The notes: a model not told the origin generated them from the sequence alone. A DNA stretch of 64,000 nt from Tritrichomonas musculus (GCA_039105265.1 JAPFFF010000044.1:992001-1056000), one strand, 5' to 3'. Counted from the stretch's first letter, positions 1 through 10,871 are shown. Numbers and translations are program-made.

Positions 1-429
1 AAATACATACGCCATCTTGCTAAAGGAATATTTTTCAATCATACAAAGGGATCATTAGGCCAATTGATAGACCTAGCCGAAAAATTTAAGAATGAACACA
101 ACTGGGAATTGAATTACGACTTTTTTGAAGGAACTTTAACAGCTATTATACTGTTTCCACCATGGGCAAGAAAAGTTCTTAAGTCATACCCAAATCCTCT
201 TATAGTTGACGCAACTTTTTCAAAAGAAGATATTCGATTCACAACATGCGCCGTTATTGATGGTGAATTACATACACAAATAGTTGGTATTGTTCTAAGA
301 GGGACAGAGGATTCAAAAGGATATCGATATATCTTTGATATGATTGAGAATGAACTGCCCGATGTCCATTTCACAGTAATTTCTGATATGGCTCCATGTA
401 TAGAAAAAGCTTGTCGTGAAATATTTTAA
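1..429 (+). pseudogene. MULE transposase fragment
   Basis: The reading frame is open from base 1 and ends at a TAA after codon 429, so the gene enters from outside the window. The protein fits the MULE DDE transposase domain: a first catalytic-type Asp in VDATF (bases 208-210), a middle stretch with a Gly-rich turn and aromatic residues, and a second Asp in VISDM (bases 385-387), followed by a helix ending in CREIF. The third acidic residue and the C-terminal part expected of the family are absent, because the frame stops soon after the second Asp. The fragment would cut and join element ends if whole; as it stands it is probably dead. An intron after base 429 is possible but I see no clear splice signals. 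Confidence 0.7.
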
Positions 430-839
430 ATTTAATAAATATTTTTTTTTTTTTAACATGATCTATTTTAATAAATTTTTTTTTTACTTTTTTCTTTTTA
501 ACATGATCAATTATTATATCTGAATGGTTTATAAGAAGCTTTAATGAATCAAAAAACATTCGGTAGGAATAAAAAAAGCACCGAACTTTTTTTTTTTTGA
601 ATGGTTTATTAAAACTTTTTGAATTAATTGTGATACATTCTTAGATTATCTAAATATTAAGCTAATATTATACCTTTTTCCTGAGTTTAAAAGCATATTA
701 TAAAAATAAATAAATAAAAAAAATATCGTGAGAGAAAGTTATATATGGATTTTTTTTTTTTTAATTTAGGAAAGATATCTTTTTTTTTATTTCCTATTTG
801 AATTTTTCGGATAGATACATTTATTTAATGCTAGTATAA
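430..839. other. A+T-rich non-coding stretch of the MULE
   Basis: There is no convincing gene here, only long T and A runs. Parts of about 620-830 are collinear with about 54735-54930, for example the shared ATATTAAGCTAAT block, so this is internal MULE sequence rather than host spacer. Confidence 0.5.
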
Positions 840-1175
840 TTATTGAATATTAATTATGAGAGTCAAAATGAAAATTTCGAAATTTGCATGGTAAATGAAT
901 CGTATATTGTTATTAAAGTGTTGATAGCGGTAAATTTGCATTTGTTTTTGTATTTTGAGATGCATGGCGTAATGATATCAGTATCAGCATTTTAAGATTT
1001 GGATGAAATGCACGAAAAAAATTGCCAAATGATATTGATAACTTATTATATTAAAGTATTAACGCGTTTTTTATCATTTTGTTCTTGCTATTGTTGAAGA
1101 AAAGCTCAGGGAAAAAAAAACTTGGAATTTCCAAGTTTTCTTGACATGTGAAATAAAAAAAACTTGGAAATTCCA
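840..1175. repeat. MULE right terminal inverted repeat
   Basis: This block matches 55290-55615 in the same orientation and about 54505-54720 in the opposite orientation. Shared landmarks are GATATCAGTATCAGCATTTT, AAGTATTAACGCGTTTTTTA and TTGTTGAAGAAAAG. Long terminal repeats of several hundred bases are common in MULEs. Near the outer edge lie two copies of an imperfect palindrome of the type CTTGGAAATTCCAAG (about 1121-1136 and 1163-1178). Confidence 0.65.
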
Positions 1176-1199
1176 AGTTGGAATTTTTTTCCTAATCCC

Positions 1200-4049
1200 A
1201 AACCCAACTGTCAATTTTGAATTCATTCCAGTGAAATATGATGTACTTTTTCTAAGAAAACAACTAGACGATAAAGGAATTAAGTTCGATGTTATTAAAG
1301 AAGATGAAGATGACCATGCTTTATATCATGAAGAAGTCGAAATCGATCCAGATTATAGATCCACACCAGAAGGCTCATTCTTTCCTTTTATTAATTTATC
1401 TAATTTAGATCTCAGTGAATTCCAAATATTCTCAAAGATAGATAAGAAAAATTATAAAGATAATTGTTTTGTCTATGCTTTGATTCAGTCAGGTGTCTTC
1501 TCAAGTGAAGAAATAAATCACTTGCGATATTATGTTCAAACAAAATCGATGCCAAATAACAAAATCAAAGAGATATCAGAAAAATTCAAATGCAGTTTTG
1601 TCGTGAATAGAATCGATGAAAGGTTTGATATTAAGCATCAAATGCAGATCAAAATAGACACCAGAAAGAAAGGTTATGATCGAACAGTAGAGTTGCTTCT
1701 TTATAAAGATCACTACATGATATATAGGCCAATCAAATGCACCATCTATTATCTTGAACATGCAAAAGAAATAGACGAAAAGTTCAAAGATGATAAAAAC
1801 CGCTTCATGATCAAAGGCATCAAAGGCGAAAAGATTTTTTATTCAGAAAATGGCACTCTTCCAATGATGATATTCAGAAAAATGTTTGAGCTCAATATGT
1901 TCAGAGAGATAAGAAGCTGCGAATTATCCATATTGAATACAACCGAATATGATGGATTGAATGATTACATTGATCTTGATTATAATGAAGAATTATGTAC
2001 AAAAATAATAGACTCGAATAAAGATAAGAAGAAAGAGAAAGATTGGTCTAGAGTATATTATTCAGATTTTGAAACAGACACTACTGTATCTCCTCATCGT
2101 CCTTATTTGAATTGCACAGTGTATCGTGAAGGCCAAAATATTCACAAAATAAGTTTTGAAGGTGAAAACATTGATCGTCAGCTTCTCAATTATCTATACA
2201 ATAATTCACTAACTTATTTTCACAATTTAAAGTACGATGGTTGCTTTTTCATCAATACTCCTGGATGGAAAACACAAATAACTGAAAGAACAGGCACAGT
2301 TTTGCAAGTCATTATGCTCAAGTATGCTTCAAATGGTAAATTAGTGAAAAAGCTGACGTTTCGCAATTCCTATTCAATTATTCCATCGGCTCTCAGGAAT
2401 TTTGCATCTATGTTTAATTTAGATGTGTATAAAGAGGTTATGGCATACAAAATATACACTGAAGAAAACATTCAAAAAGCTGTTCTGCCAATCAATGAAT
2501 TCTATGAGCAGTATAGAAAAGAGAACGATGGCAAAGATGAAAGCAAACAAATCCTAGAAAATGCCAAAATAAGTGAAGCATACAATGAAAAAAATGATTC
2601 AATTAATATTATGAAATATGCCAAGTTCTATTGTTTTAAGGATTGTATCGTTCTTATGAAAGGGCTTGAAAAATTTGATAAAGATTTGAAAGAAGTATTC
2701 AAACAAACAGGTACAGAAATGTTAGGCGTTAATAACTATATTTCAATCTCATCTATCGGTTATCATTTCGCCAATAAATATGGATGTTTGACGGTTGTTA
2801 TCAATTAAGTGGCAAACCGCAAAACTTTATTCAAAGATGTGTAAGCGGAGGAAGAACAATGACAGCATCAAATCAAAAGCAATATATAGAAGGAAGAATA
2901 CAAGATTTTGATGCAGTTAGCCTTTATCCTTCAGCTATGTATGTAATGGATGGTGTTGCTAAAGGAAAACCGAAAATTTTGCCTCAAAATATAGACCATG
3001 ATCAATTGATGAAATATGACACTTTTTTTATTGAAATCAATATTAATGAAATCAAGTGCAAATCCGATAAGCCATATAAATTCGGGCAAGTCTTTAGACG
3101 AAATGATAAGGGCTCAAAAATATTTGACAATGATCCTGTTAGCAATTTTTATATTGACAAGATTGCACTAATGGATTTAATAGAGTTCTATGATATCAAA
3201 TACGAAATCATTCGTGGTTACTATTTTGATGAAGGATTTAATAAGAAGATTAATGAGTTCATTCTTGGATTATTTAATTTAAGACTCAAATATAAGAAAG
3301 AGAAGAATCCACTGCAGTCAACCATCAAATTGCTATTGAATTCAATCTATGGCAAATCAATATTGAAAGCGATGAAAACCGAAACAAAAAGTGTACCCAG
3401 AGATGAGCTAATGAAATACATTTGGCGCAATTATAACTTTATCACAGAAATCTATGATGAACCGACAATTGATAGATGCTATGTGAAAAAGCTGAAGCCG
3501 ATCAATGATCATTTCAATCTCCCACAATTTGGTGCTAGCGTTCTTTCATGGTCAAAACATTTGATGAATCATGTTATGGCTAGTGCAGAACAAAATGGGA
3601 TTGAAATATTCTATCAAGATACCGATAGCATGCACCTATATGAAGAGGATGTGAAAAAAGTGGCAGAGATCTTTAAGGAGAAATATAATGCTGAATTAAT
3701 AGGTGAAAACATGTGTCAATTTCATAATGATTTTGACGGTTTTGAGGGTGCAGTAGGCCAAATACATTCACGAAAACTGATCGCATTAGGCAAGAAAAGT
3801 TATTTAGATATCTTAGTCGATGAAGAAGGAAAAGAAGGATATCATATAAGACTCAAGGGCATTCCTCATCAAGTGATCATTAATAATTGTAAACGAATGG
3901 GCATCACAATTGAAGAACTCTATGAAAAATTGTATGCTGGGGCCAAAATGGAGTTCAATTTATTAGATGGCACAAATACATTCAGAAAAACTCAAACTTT
4001 TCAGCAGACTAATATCAAAAAGTTTAGCAGGACCCTTAAATTCATTTAG
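1200..4049 (+). pseudogene. Protein-primed DNA polymerase B of Polinton A1
   Basis: Replicative polymerase of a Polinton, of the protein-primed family B group, which copies linear DNA starting from a terminal protein. Visible motifs are the exonuclease type I motif SDFET, the HNLKYD motif II and YCFKDC motif III in the first half, then polymerase motif A (FDAVSLYPSAM, near 2910), motif B (LLLNSIYGKS, near 3345), motif C (FYQDTDSMH, near 3613) and the LGKKSY motif near 3795. It is clearly homologous to the whole polymerase of Polinton E at 45164-48580. The gene is entered on its left by the MULE and carries about one other break. Its stop overlaps the stop of the convergent neighbour. Confidence 0.85.
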
Positions 4050-4779
4050 TTAACACATCCTTAACGTCTGCATCTTTAGCTGGCTTTACTTTAATTGAAA
4101 CAAACAAAGGACTTTTTAAAGCGATAGGCTGAAATTGGAAATCGACTAAACTTAATTCTAAATATTTTAAACTATCTGTGTTTGTTTTTATTTTTATTGG
4201 TTTTCCTTCTTTCTCAAAGTCATAAATCAGTGGCTTGCCGTCTATAGCCATTGTGTTTATATTTCCTATAACTGAAGGAGTATACTCTTGATCTCCAATA
4301 GCTGAATACATCGGATTACCTTGTAAAGAGACTAAATAAAGTTTTGTATGAGTTATGATCGGCAAATCTGGCACAATAAAGGGTTCTTTAGGATCAATTG
4401 TCAAAGGCAACGGAGTGTTATATAATCCAGTCAATAATGCTGCTCTGTGAGATATTGATGTAATTGTTGTTTTCAAACTTGCTGTTATCTTAAATGTGCG
4501 TTTATTTTTATCATATTCCCATGCTAATTCACTTTTCTGACTAAAAATTTGTTCAAGTTGTTTGATAGAATAATGATAGGACTCAGAAAATTCAATAGTA
4601 TGAACGGTTTTGCCAACTTGATATTTCATATAATCATCTTTTGTACTTAATAATATGTTTGAATTAGTGTTTATAGAAGACACATAATATTTTACATAGC
4701 TGCATTTCCAAGGTATATTCATCGTCAAAGACACAGTATGATATTTTTGTGAGTCACGGCTTTGCATAGAAATTAACAT
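4042..4779 (-). CDS. Polinton A opposite-strand protein, 245 aa, candidate minor structural protein
   Basis: I do not recognise this family with certainty. It lies between polymerase and fibre gene on the opposite strand: its end overlaps the polymerase end by 8 bases, and its start is only 16 bases from the divergent fibre start. A homologue with the same neighbour exists in Polinton E (37917-38651). The strongest shared block reads LVSLQGNPMYSAIGDQEYTP, followed by a C-terminal set of alternating strands (SLKYLELSLVDFQFQP then FVSIKVKP). That beta-rich end could suit a single jelly-roll or fibre-associated capsid protein, but this is inference. Pairing with the fibre gene suggests joint expression or a physical partnership. 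There is no signal peptide or membrane segment. Confidence 0.6.
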   Translation of the reverse strand: MLISMQSRDSQKYHTVSLTMNIPWKCSYVKYYVSSINTNSNILLSTKDDYMKYQVGKTVHTIEFSESYHYSIKQLEQIFSQKSELAWEYDKNKRTFKITASLKTTITSISHRAALLTGLYNTPLPLTIDPKEPFIVPDLPIITHTKLYLVSLQGNPMYSAIGDQEYTPSVIGNINTMAIDGKPLIYDFEKEGKPIKIKTNTDSLKYLELSLVDFQFQPIALKSPLFVSIKVKPAKDADVKDVLTK

Positions 4780-4795
4780 TTATTTATTATTAAAT
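4780..4795. promoter_or_regulatory. 16-bp divergent start region between opposite-strand gene and fibre gene
   Basis: Only TTATTTATTATTAAAT separates the two divergent ATGs. The same 16 bases occur at 17930-17945 and 31077-31092, and Polinton E has a similarly tiny gap (38652-38669). Any promoter must overlap coding sequence or be extremely compact. Confidence 0.5.
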
Positions 4796-7700
4796 ATGTC
4801 GATTGGTTTATACTCAATTCAATCAAGTGAGGCTGAGACATTAAAATCAAATGGAATAGAAATCAAAGTCGGAGAAGATGAGAATGGAAATAAAATTGTT
4901 CAAATAGAAGATGAAGATGGTTCTTCAGTTTTCTTCAATAACATTTATAATAAAACAGAGATAGATGCCTATATAACTGCAGGTGCAGGTATAAAACCAG
5001 GAGATATAAAAAACTTATATAAGGTCAATATTTATCCAACAGGACAAATCAAGGTGAATGGCAAATTGACCAATGCTTTCACCTTAGAACAGCTTTATAA
5101 ATGTTTGAATGATAATTCAGATGCTATTCAAAACTCTCTAAATCAATTGAAAATAGACGCAACTTTTGATGTAAACCGTGAAATTTCAGACTTAACATTG
5201 AAAGGATTAGATTTTGATCTAAAGAATAAACATTATATCTCAACAGAAAACAATTCAATAAAGACATATAATCAATTAATAAGAGTACTCAATCAGTTTA
5301 TTAAACATTCAAGGGCTATGACGGTTATCAGCCCAGATAATAAACTATTGAAAATGCTCCCCCTTAAAAAAGAGGATGGTGCTCAACTTTTGGATTATTG
5401 GGAGGATAAACGATGCTATTATGAAAAAGAAAAAGTAACCACAATTAATGAGATTATTGAATCATTGAATATCACTCTTGAAAATTTATATAATTGGATG
5501 AAAACATTCAATAATTTGAAAGATTTCGGTTTTGACAGTTCATCAAATATTAAACCAGATGGAAAAGCAAAAGTGATAACGTATGAAGAAACCGAAAAAG
5601 AATCAGAACCATGGTATGGATCATTTTTGACCAAAAATAGAATGAAAACTAAAGACGAACCTATCACAAATTTTGACCAAATGGTCAATGCAATCAATAC
5701 AAACACAGAAACAATATCTCAAATGCATGAAGATATTATGGAAGGCTTAAATAATCAAGAAGTGACAGTATATAATGATGCCAAAGATGAAATAGAGACA
5801 AAAACTTTAAAAACAAAAACAGTGAACGATAAAGGTGAAATCGAATATGATAATATAGCCAATGTTTTTGAAAAATTGAAGAAGGCCGATAAACAGAATC
5901 AGAATTTTTTCCGTCATATCATGGAGAATTTTAATAAAACTGCTTTGAAAAATATATATAATAATTTTAAACAGACTGTGTTTGGTAAAGATGGAGAAAC
6001 ATATCAGAAGACATATATAGCACATTTTGATGATGATGTTGCTGGTGATAAACATTTTGCCGTTGTCGACTTTTTGAATCAATACTTTTCAAATACAAGC
6101 AGTTTTGAAGACTGGAAAGAATGGATAGGCAAAAATATAAATAAACAGAAAATGATGGAGGTTCTTGATAAAATTCAGATACCATTTCATAAATTAGATG
6201 GAGAAATAGAAAATAGAGAATATCGTTTTATGTTTGATGGAGAGGATATCGTTGATATTGAAAATCCAGTTGATATAGGCAAGTTCATGGATTGGCTCAA
6301 AGAGATAATTCAAAATAGTAAATATACAGCTCCAATACAAACATTTTTATATAACAACTTTTCCAAAGAAAAATTTATTGAAATATTTAACGGCACAGTT
6401 CAATTAATATGGGATAAATCCACAAAAAAAATTATTCATGCAGTTTATCAATTTGTCAATCATCCAATAGAAACGACGGGTGATATCGTTATTGAAGTGA
6501 ATAGTGCTTATGAATTTTTGAAAAAATATTATGAAAACCAAACAGAGCTTATGAAAAGTATCCTTACTGTTATTTTGGTTCTTCTTGGTTCAGGAATTAC
6601 GGGAATGGTAATCACAAGTGCATTCAAAAAGATTCGTGCCAAAAAAATTGAAAATGGACGTTTAGCATTAAGCACGAGCAATTTTGAAGGAGGGCAATTG
6701 TTGGATATTAATAATGGCATTATTATTGATGGAAATGGAAATGATAATAATGATGATTATAATAATGATGACGATATGAGAGACCCTAGTTTTCAGGGAT
6801 GGATCGATACAACAAATAGAAATATTCGAAATATTATTCAGCAACATAATGTTTTAGAAGAAAGAGTCTCAAATATAAGAGAATGCAATTGTAATGATAA
6901 TAATAATAATAATAATCAAAGATTTTTTGGCCAAATTTCTCAACAACAACATCTTGACATTCAACAATTAATTCAAAAGCAAAATCATTTAATAATTGAT
7001 AATAGTGTCGGCTCTTTTGTTGATGCGATGTTTCAACCAGAAATATATCAAGAAGCAGCAACTCAAGTGAACACAACGATAAAAAGACGACGAAAAAAGA
7101 AAGAAAAAGTGAATGTAATTGACACATCACATGATCGTTCTTTTCAAAGAGATGAAAATTATGTTTTTGACATATTAACTGATCATTGGGTTCTTCATAA
7201 TAATTCTAATTTTCAATCTGGTTGGCGAACAAATCTTAATGCACAAAATATGCCACGCAATTTTATCATTGACACTTTTCATGGTGAATGGGTTGCTGTC
7301 GGTGCAGAAAATGGTATTCAAGAATCAAATACAGACTGGAGAACGAATCCTAGTTCAGCATTAGCAACCTTTCTGTTGCCATCTCAAATAAATGATGGTG
7401 TTTTTCGTTGGAGTGATAGATATGATCAATGGATATTTCATGCAAATTATAACTCATATATAAATCAAGATCAAAGTGAAAGATTAGAATGGCAAAGAGA
7501 TCAAAGACAACATTTTGGTGATAATTATGTTTGGAATGTTTTTGATCAAGAATGGCAAGAACATGGACAGAATTTTGAAGCTGGATGGAGAACCAATCAT
7601 GAATTTGTTCCTCCTGATAACTATGTATGGGATGATTATTTAGAAGAGTGGGTGATGTTATCATATAGAAATAGAGGTTTTGACAGCAATTGGAGAAATA

Positions 7701-8433
7701 GCTATTCAGAGAGTGTGTCAGTTATGGTTGAATTTTTGAATTCAGGCCGATTTTTAGGAAAAGGCCAAATTGTTCAATATGGAGGTGAATGGGTTTGGCG
7801 CCATCATGTAGACCTCGTTGATGATATTAAATTATTATCAGATGAAATAGCAGATATTAATATTAATAATAATTTGCCAGCAAATATTTCAGGAGTGAAT
7901 TCAGTAAATGAATTATTAGAAAGCTATGATATCAATATTTTGAAAGAAGATGGCCGAACAATTGATGAGAAAAAACCGGTTTTAGGCAATTTCAATATAT
8001 TAGCAAATTTGAATGTAAATGGATTAATAAACGGTGTTGATATTGAAAAATTAGCTACGTCATCAGATAAGACAGATTCACTTTTTAATATAAAATTTGG
8101 AGTTCCAGAATTCAATGTGAAAAATGAAAACGTTGAAGGGGATACAAAAACAATCAATAATGTAAATTATAATATATTGAAAATTAAAATAAATGATGAT
8201 GATATTGAACAAAAATTGAAAGCTTTCAATGGGAATATATTCAAAATAATTCTCAGAAAAGATGTTGTTTATGACACAGAAGGACGATATATCAAAGAAT
8301 TTTTCATAAGCGTTCATGATAATCATATTCAATGTCCGATAATATCTTATGATGAAGAATCGAAAGGATATACAAATAAATGTTCTGAAGATAGCTCTCA
8401 ATTTTTCATAGCTTTTGATGAGCGTCTTAATAT
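4796..8433 (+). pseudogene. Giant fibre-like protein gene of Polinton A1, 5' part
   Basis: Start of a very large gene whose fullest copy is at 31093-37445. The N-terminus (MSIGLYSIQSSEAETL) is shared with the E homologue. Residues 1-580 are largely helical and charged. A hydrophobic segment of about 25 residues around 585-610 (SILTVILVLLGSGITGMVI) could cross a membrane. An Asp/Asn-rich linker follows. Then about five tryptophan-rich repeats of roughly 40 residues (about 785-965) carry the pattern DNYVWD..EEW...GWRTN. A later block contains VNGLINGVDI, also found in the E homologue. The gene is entered at 8434 by Polinton E. Function is not known; a surface fibre or spike role is inferred from size, coiled-coil-like stretches and repeats. 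Confidence 0.65.
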
Positions 8434-8475
8434 AGTAGTAATAGTAGTGGGTGTTTCACACCACACTACCCAATA
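8434..8475. repeat. Polinton E left tip with subterminal hairpin
   Basis: The tip AGTAGTAATA is followed by an inverted repeat: GTAGTGGGTGT (8444-8454) can pair with ACACCACACTAC (8458-8469), allowing a two-base bulge, with a three-base loop. Polinton A and F tips have the same plan, tip then hairpin, with unrelated stem sequences. The matching right tip of E is not in the window. The flank TAATAT at 8428-8433 is a candidate target-site duplication. Confidence 0.6.
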
Positions 8476-8599
8476 GAAACTTACACTTTTTGTCGTTTTT
8501 CGTTATGAAAATTAATTTCGGTCTCGCCAAAAGAAATGTTTTTTGGGAGACCAAAATTGACCAAAATTTTTTATTTTTTAATTTTTTATCAATACATAA

Positions 8600-8904
8600 A
8601 TGACAACCTCAACCTCAACCTCAGCCGAATATGTTCCATTGGTTTTGAAAATGATTATGAAATAATGAAACAATACCCATATGATATCAGAAATAAGCAC
8701 ACAATGAAAATGAATTATGGTGTGAATAAAACACAAGATGGAATAATAGTAAATCTGAATGGAAAGAAATGTTTAAAACATCGATTGATAGCTCATCAGT
8801 TTATACCCAATCCTAATAATAAAAAGCTTGTATATCATATTAATGGAGACAAACTTGATAATCATCTTGAAAACTTATCATATGACCACCCAAGGAAATT
8901 TTAA
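8600..8904 (+). pseudogene. HNH endonuclease of Polinton E (copy 1)
   Basis: The protein shows the NUMOD4/HNH homing-type layout: a DYEIMKQYPYDIRN start region like the NUMOD4 motif, a central LNGKKCLKHRLIAHQF block with the first His, then VYHINGDKLDNHLENLSY, the HxN..DN..NL core of HNH nucleases. It is a relative of the HNH protein of Polinton A at 11274-11585 and lies in the same place, just inside the left tip. HNH enzymes cut DNA and are often passengers in viral genomes. The gene looks broken about once. It is identical in the second copy at 21747. Confidence 0.65.
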
Positions 8905-8998
8905 TGTATAACCTCGATGTCAGAGCTGTTGGTGATGATTTCATGTGTTGCTATCATAAATGATAACGCACCACCAATAACAATGAATGAAATATATA

Positions 8999-10631
8999 GT
9001 GTGGGGAAAAAGTTCGTGACAACTTAATAATTCATGGAATATGAAATATTTTTGATAATAATGCAAATAAATATAATCTACTTAATTGTCTCTATAAATA
9101 TATAAATTTATTTTTAAAATTATTCAATACATAAAAAATTATTAATGTTTTCAGTTTCCTATGCCAAATTTTTTTTGAAAAATTTTTCAAATATGAAAAT
9201 GAAATTGTTTTGGAATTTGAGATTAATGTTGAGGTAAATTGCAAATATATTTTGAATAAATAATGTTTATTTAATATTAATCGATATCTATATTATTTTT
9301 AAAAATTTTGTATTACCATTAAAAACACATTTTTTAAAATATGTTGAAATTCTGAATTTCAGTGATGTGACAAAATTTGTAAGAAAAACATCAAAACCTA
9401 AAAGTTTATAAAAAATCTCTTTTTATTTATTTGCATAATCACCATTATTATCTATAACTTTTTGAAGCCTCTCCATCCATTGGTTATAAACAGCGATCCA
9501 CGTCGATTTTTCAATTTTTTGAATGATTTCGAGCACAGCTTGAATTAACTCGTCTCTTGTCTTAAAACGATGCCCTTTTAAATTATTTTTAATATAGCCA
9601 TAAAGGAAAAAGTCATTTGCACAAATGTCAGGCGAATATGGAGGTTGCGGAAGTCTTTCAATATTCAATTCTTTCATTTTTTCTTGTGACATTTGCGAAT
9701 TGTGCGGCTTGGCGTTGTCCATATGTAAGCGGAGCTTAATCGATCTAGAAACGCCAGTCATGTTGTCTGCCGAGGTTTTTAATTGAGGAAGTATTTGCGT
9801 CACAAAGTATTCTGAAGTAAATGTCGTATTTTTTGGTAATACATCTATCAGAACTATTCCACACTTAGAAAAAGCTGTAAAGAACATAACTTTTTCATCT
9901 CCTATTTTGTGTTTTGTATTTGTTGGTCTAATTCCGCCATATGTCCATAATCCATCAGCACCATACCAGAGGAAAAACCAAGATTCATCTGCTGTAACAA
10001 CTTTTCTAGCCTGATTCTCAGAAAATGACTGTAATAATGATAAAAGTTGTTTTGAAATTTCCAGTCTTGCAACTTTTTGAGACTCAGTTAGGTCGTGTGG
10101 AACCCAATGTAAACACAACTTTTTCATATGAAGTTCTTCGATTAGGATTCTTTTAACAGTTTTATGATCAATCCCTACAATATGAGAAATGTATCGACAT
10201 GATGAATAAGGAAATTCATCTATTATTTTTTTCACATCATTGACTTTAGATAAAATTCTAGGCCGTCCAGTGCGGGGTAAATCAAATAGGGTTTTCCTCC
10301 CATTATCAAATTCTTTATACCATTTGAAAACCATAGCTCTTGAAGGACATGAAGAGCCATATGTAACTTGCATTTGTTTCCATGCATCATCAGGATTTGT
10401 GTTATTGAGCCAATGCGAATGTATAATGCTTCGAAATTCAACAAACATTTTTATAAAAAATTAAACGTATATTGAATAATACGTTTATAATTCTTTACAC
10501 TCATTTATTTAAAAATATTTATATAAATAGTTTTATGCATCACTTGATAACATTTCTATATATAAAAGATTTAATCAGTTTATTTGAATATTCAATTAGT
10601 TATAAAATTGTCACGAACTTTTTCCCCACAC
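8999..10631. mobile_element. Mariner-1 (copy 1), complete DNA transposon
   Basis: A 1633-bp mariner flanked by TA dinucleotides (8997-8998 and 10632-10633). The ends are perfect inverted repeats of 24 bases beginning GTGTGGGGAAAAAGTTCGTG. The transposase is on the minus strand with about 420 bases of A+T-rich sequence between its stop and the left end, which makes the element longer than the usual 1.3 kb. With both ends and an uninterrupted transposase it could have been active recently. It sits in the left arm of Polinton E. Confidence 0.92.
9423..10448 (-). CDS. Mariner-1 transposase, 341 aa
   Basis: Cuts and pastes the element between TA sites. The N-terminal part contains two helix-turn-helix-like regions joined by the GRPR motif (residues 61-64), which binds the terminal repeats. 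WVPHDLTESQK (115-125) is the mariner linker signature. The catalytic triad reads D154 (TADESWFF), D244 (HMDNAKPH) and D279 (ICANDFF), giving the DD34D spacing of true mariners. Length and motifs match the family (about 345 residues), and the frame is uninterrupted. It lies wholly inside the two terminal repeats. The second copy at 22570-23595 has the same protein. Confidence 0.95.
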   Translation of the reverse strand: MFVEFRSIIHSHWLNNTNPDDAWKQMQVTYGSSCPSRAMVFKWYKEFDNGRKTLFDLPRTGRPRILSKVNDVKKIIDEFPYSSCRYISHIVGIDHKTVKRILIEELHMKKLCLHWVPHDLTESQKVARLEISKQLLSLLQSFSENQARKVVTADESWFFLWYGADGLWTYGGIRPTNTKHKIGDEKVMFFTAFSKCGIVLIDVLPKNTTFTSEYFVTQILPQLKTSADNMTGVSRSIKLRLHMDNAKPHNSQMSQEKMKELNIERLPQPPYSPDICANDFFLYGYIKNNLKGHRFKTRDELIQAVLEIIQKIEKSTWIAVYNQWMERLQKVIDNNGDYANK

Positions 10632-10633
10632 TA

Positions 10634-10818
10634 TAATTTATTGATATCACAAATAAAACGATTAACTGACCCAATCGATTACACACCAATACCAAAGGAA
10701 TACGAGCGAATCGAATTAATTTATTTTCAACCATTGAGTGTTCTGTTGAAACGAGATGATAAGACATTGAGTCAACAAATGAAGAAATTGAAAGAAGAGA
10801 CAAAAATAAAAATGTTCA
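10634..10818 (+). pseudogene. Remnant of a small Polinton E gene, left piece (copy 1)
   Basis: Downstream of mariner-1 a frame reads through IPKEYERIELIYFQPLSVLL and a Lys/Glu-rich helix up to the point where Polinton A2 enters. I do not recognise the family. Coding-like sequence also follows the A3 right end at 37553, as expected if A entered this small gene. Confidence 0.45.
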
Positions 10819-10871
10819 AGTAGTATACGTTAGGCTGTGCGCCCTTAACGGTCGCCCAGACCTAACTGCGC
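10819..10871. repeat. Polinton A left terminal inverted repeat (A2)
   Basis: 53 bases starting AGTAGTATACGTTAGGCTG, repeated at 23966-24018 and in exact inverse at 37500-37552. Within it GTTAGGCTG (10829-10837) can pair with CAGACCTAAC (10857-10866), giving a subterminal hairpin with one bulge. The preceding TGTTCA (10813-10818) is the candidate target duplication also found at the right end of A3. Confidence 0.88.

Larger units (their letters stand above)
1..1195 (+). mobile_element. MULE (Mutator-like) DNA transposon, 3' part
   Basis: The left edge of the window lies inside a Mutator-like transposon. It holds a transposase fragment (1-429), an A+T-rich stretch with long T runs, and a terminal repeat at about 840-1175. 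The same terminal repeat recurs in direct and inverted orientation around 54.5-55.6 kb, which is how the terminal inverted repeat was recognised. The element sits in the DNA polymerase gene of Polinton A1, because recognisable polymerase coding sequence begins at about 1200. The left end and target-site duplication are outside the window, so the exact right boundary (about 1160-1195) is an estimate. Confidence 0.7.
1200..8433. mobile_element. Polinton/Maverick A1, right part (fossil)
   Basis: Part of a Polinton of family A: polymerase, opposite-strand gene and fibre-like gene. Its left part is beyond the MULE and the window edge, and its right part is displaced by the insertion of Polinton E at 8434. 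It is a broken copy, with two large insertions and about one other lesion in the polymerase. Near-identity to A2 and A3 suggests a young family. Confidence 0.85.
8434..10818. mobile_element. Polinton E left arm, copy 1 (fossil)
   Basis: Begins with the Polinton-type tip AGTAGTAATAGTAGTGGGTG exactly where the A fibre gene is left; the uninterrupted fibre gene at 34711-34735 shows the empty site. It contains an HNH nuclease gene, mariner-1 and part of a small gene. It is entered at 10819 by Polinton A2. The same arm recurs at 21581-23965, where it connects through the A3 insertion to the rest of E. Confidence 0.8.

Noticed and set aside
371-559. 62-codon minus-strand Lys/Ile-rich frame in the MULE
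   Set aside because: Made of poly-T/A runs; low complexity only.
5419-8401. Several antisense open frames of 60-107 codons within the fibre gene, repeated in each copy
   Set aside because: They are shadows of the coding strand in A+T-rich sequence, with no start motif and compositions rich in Phe, Ile and Tyr.
4796-8433. Prokaryotic phage origin suggested by fibre, HNH and GIY-YIG-type genes
   Set aside because: Hexon-like capsid, protein-primed polymerase with Polinton features, RVE integrase, mariners, hAT and MULE elements all point to eukaryotic Polintons; there are no ribosome-binding sites.
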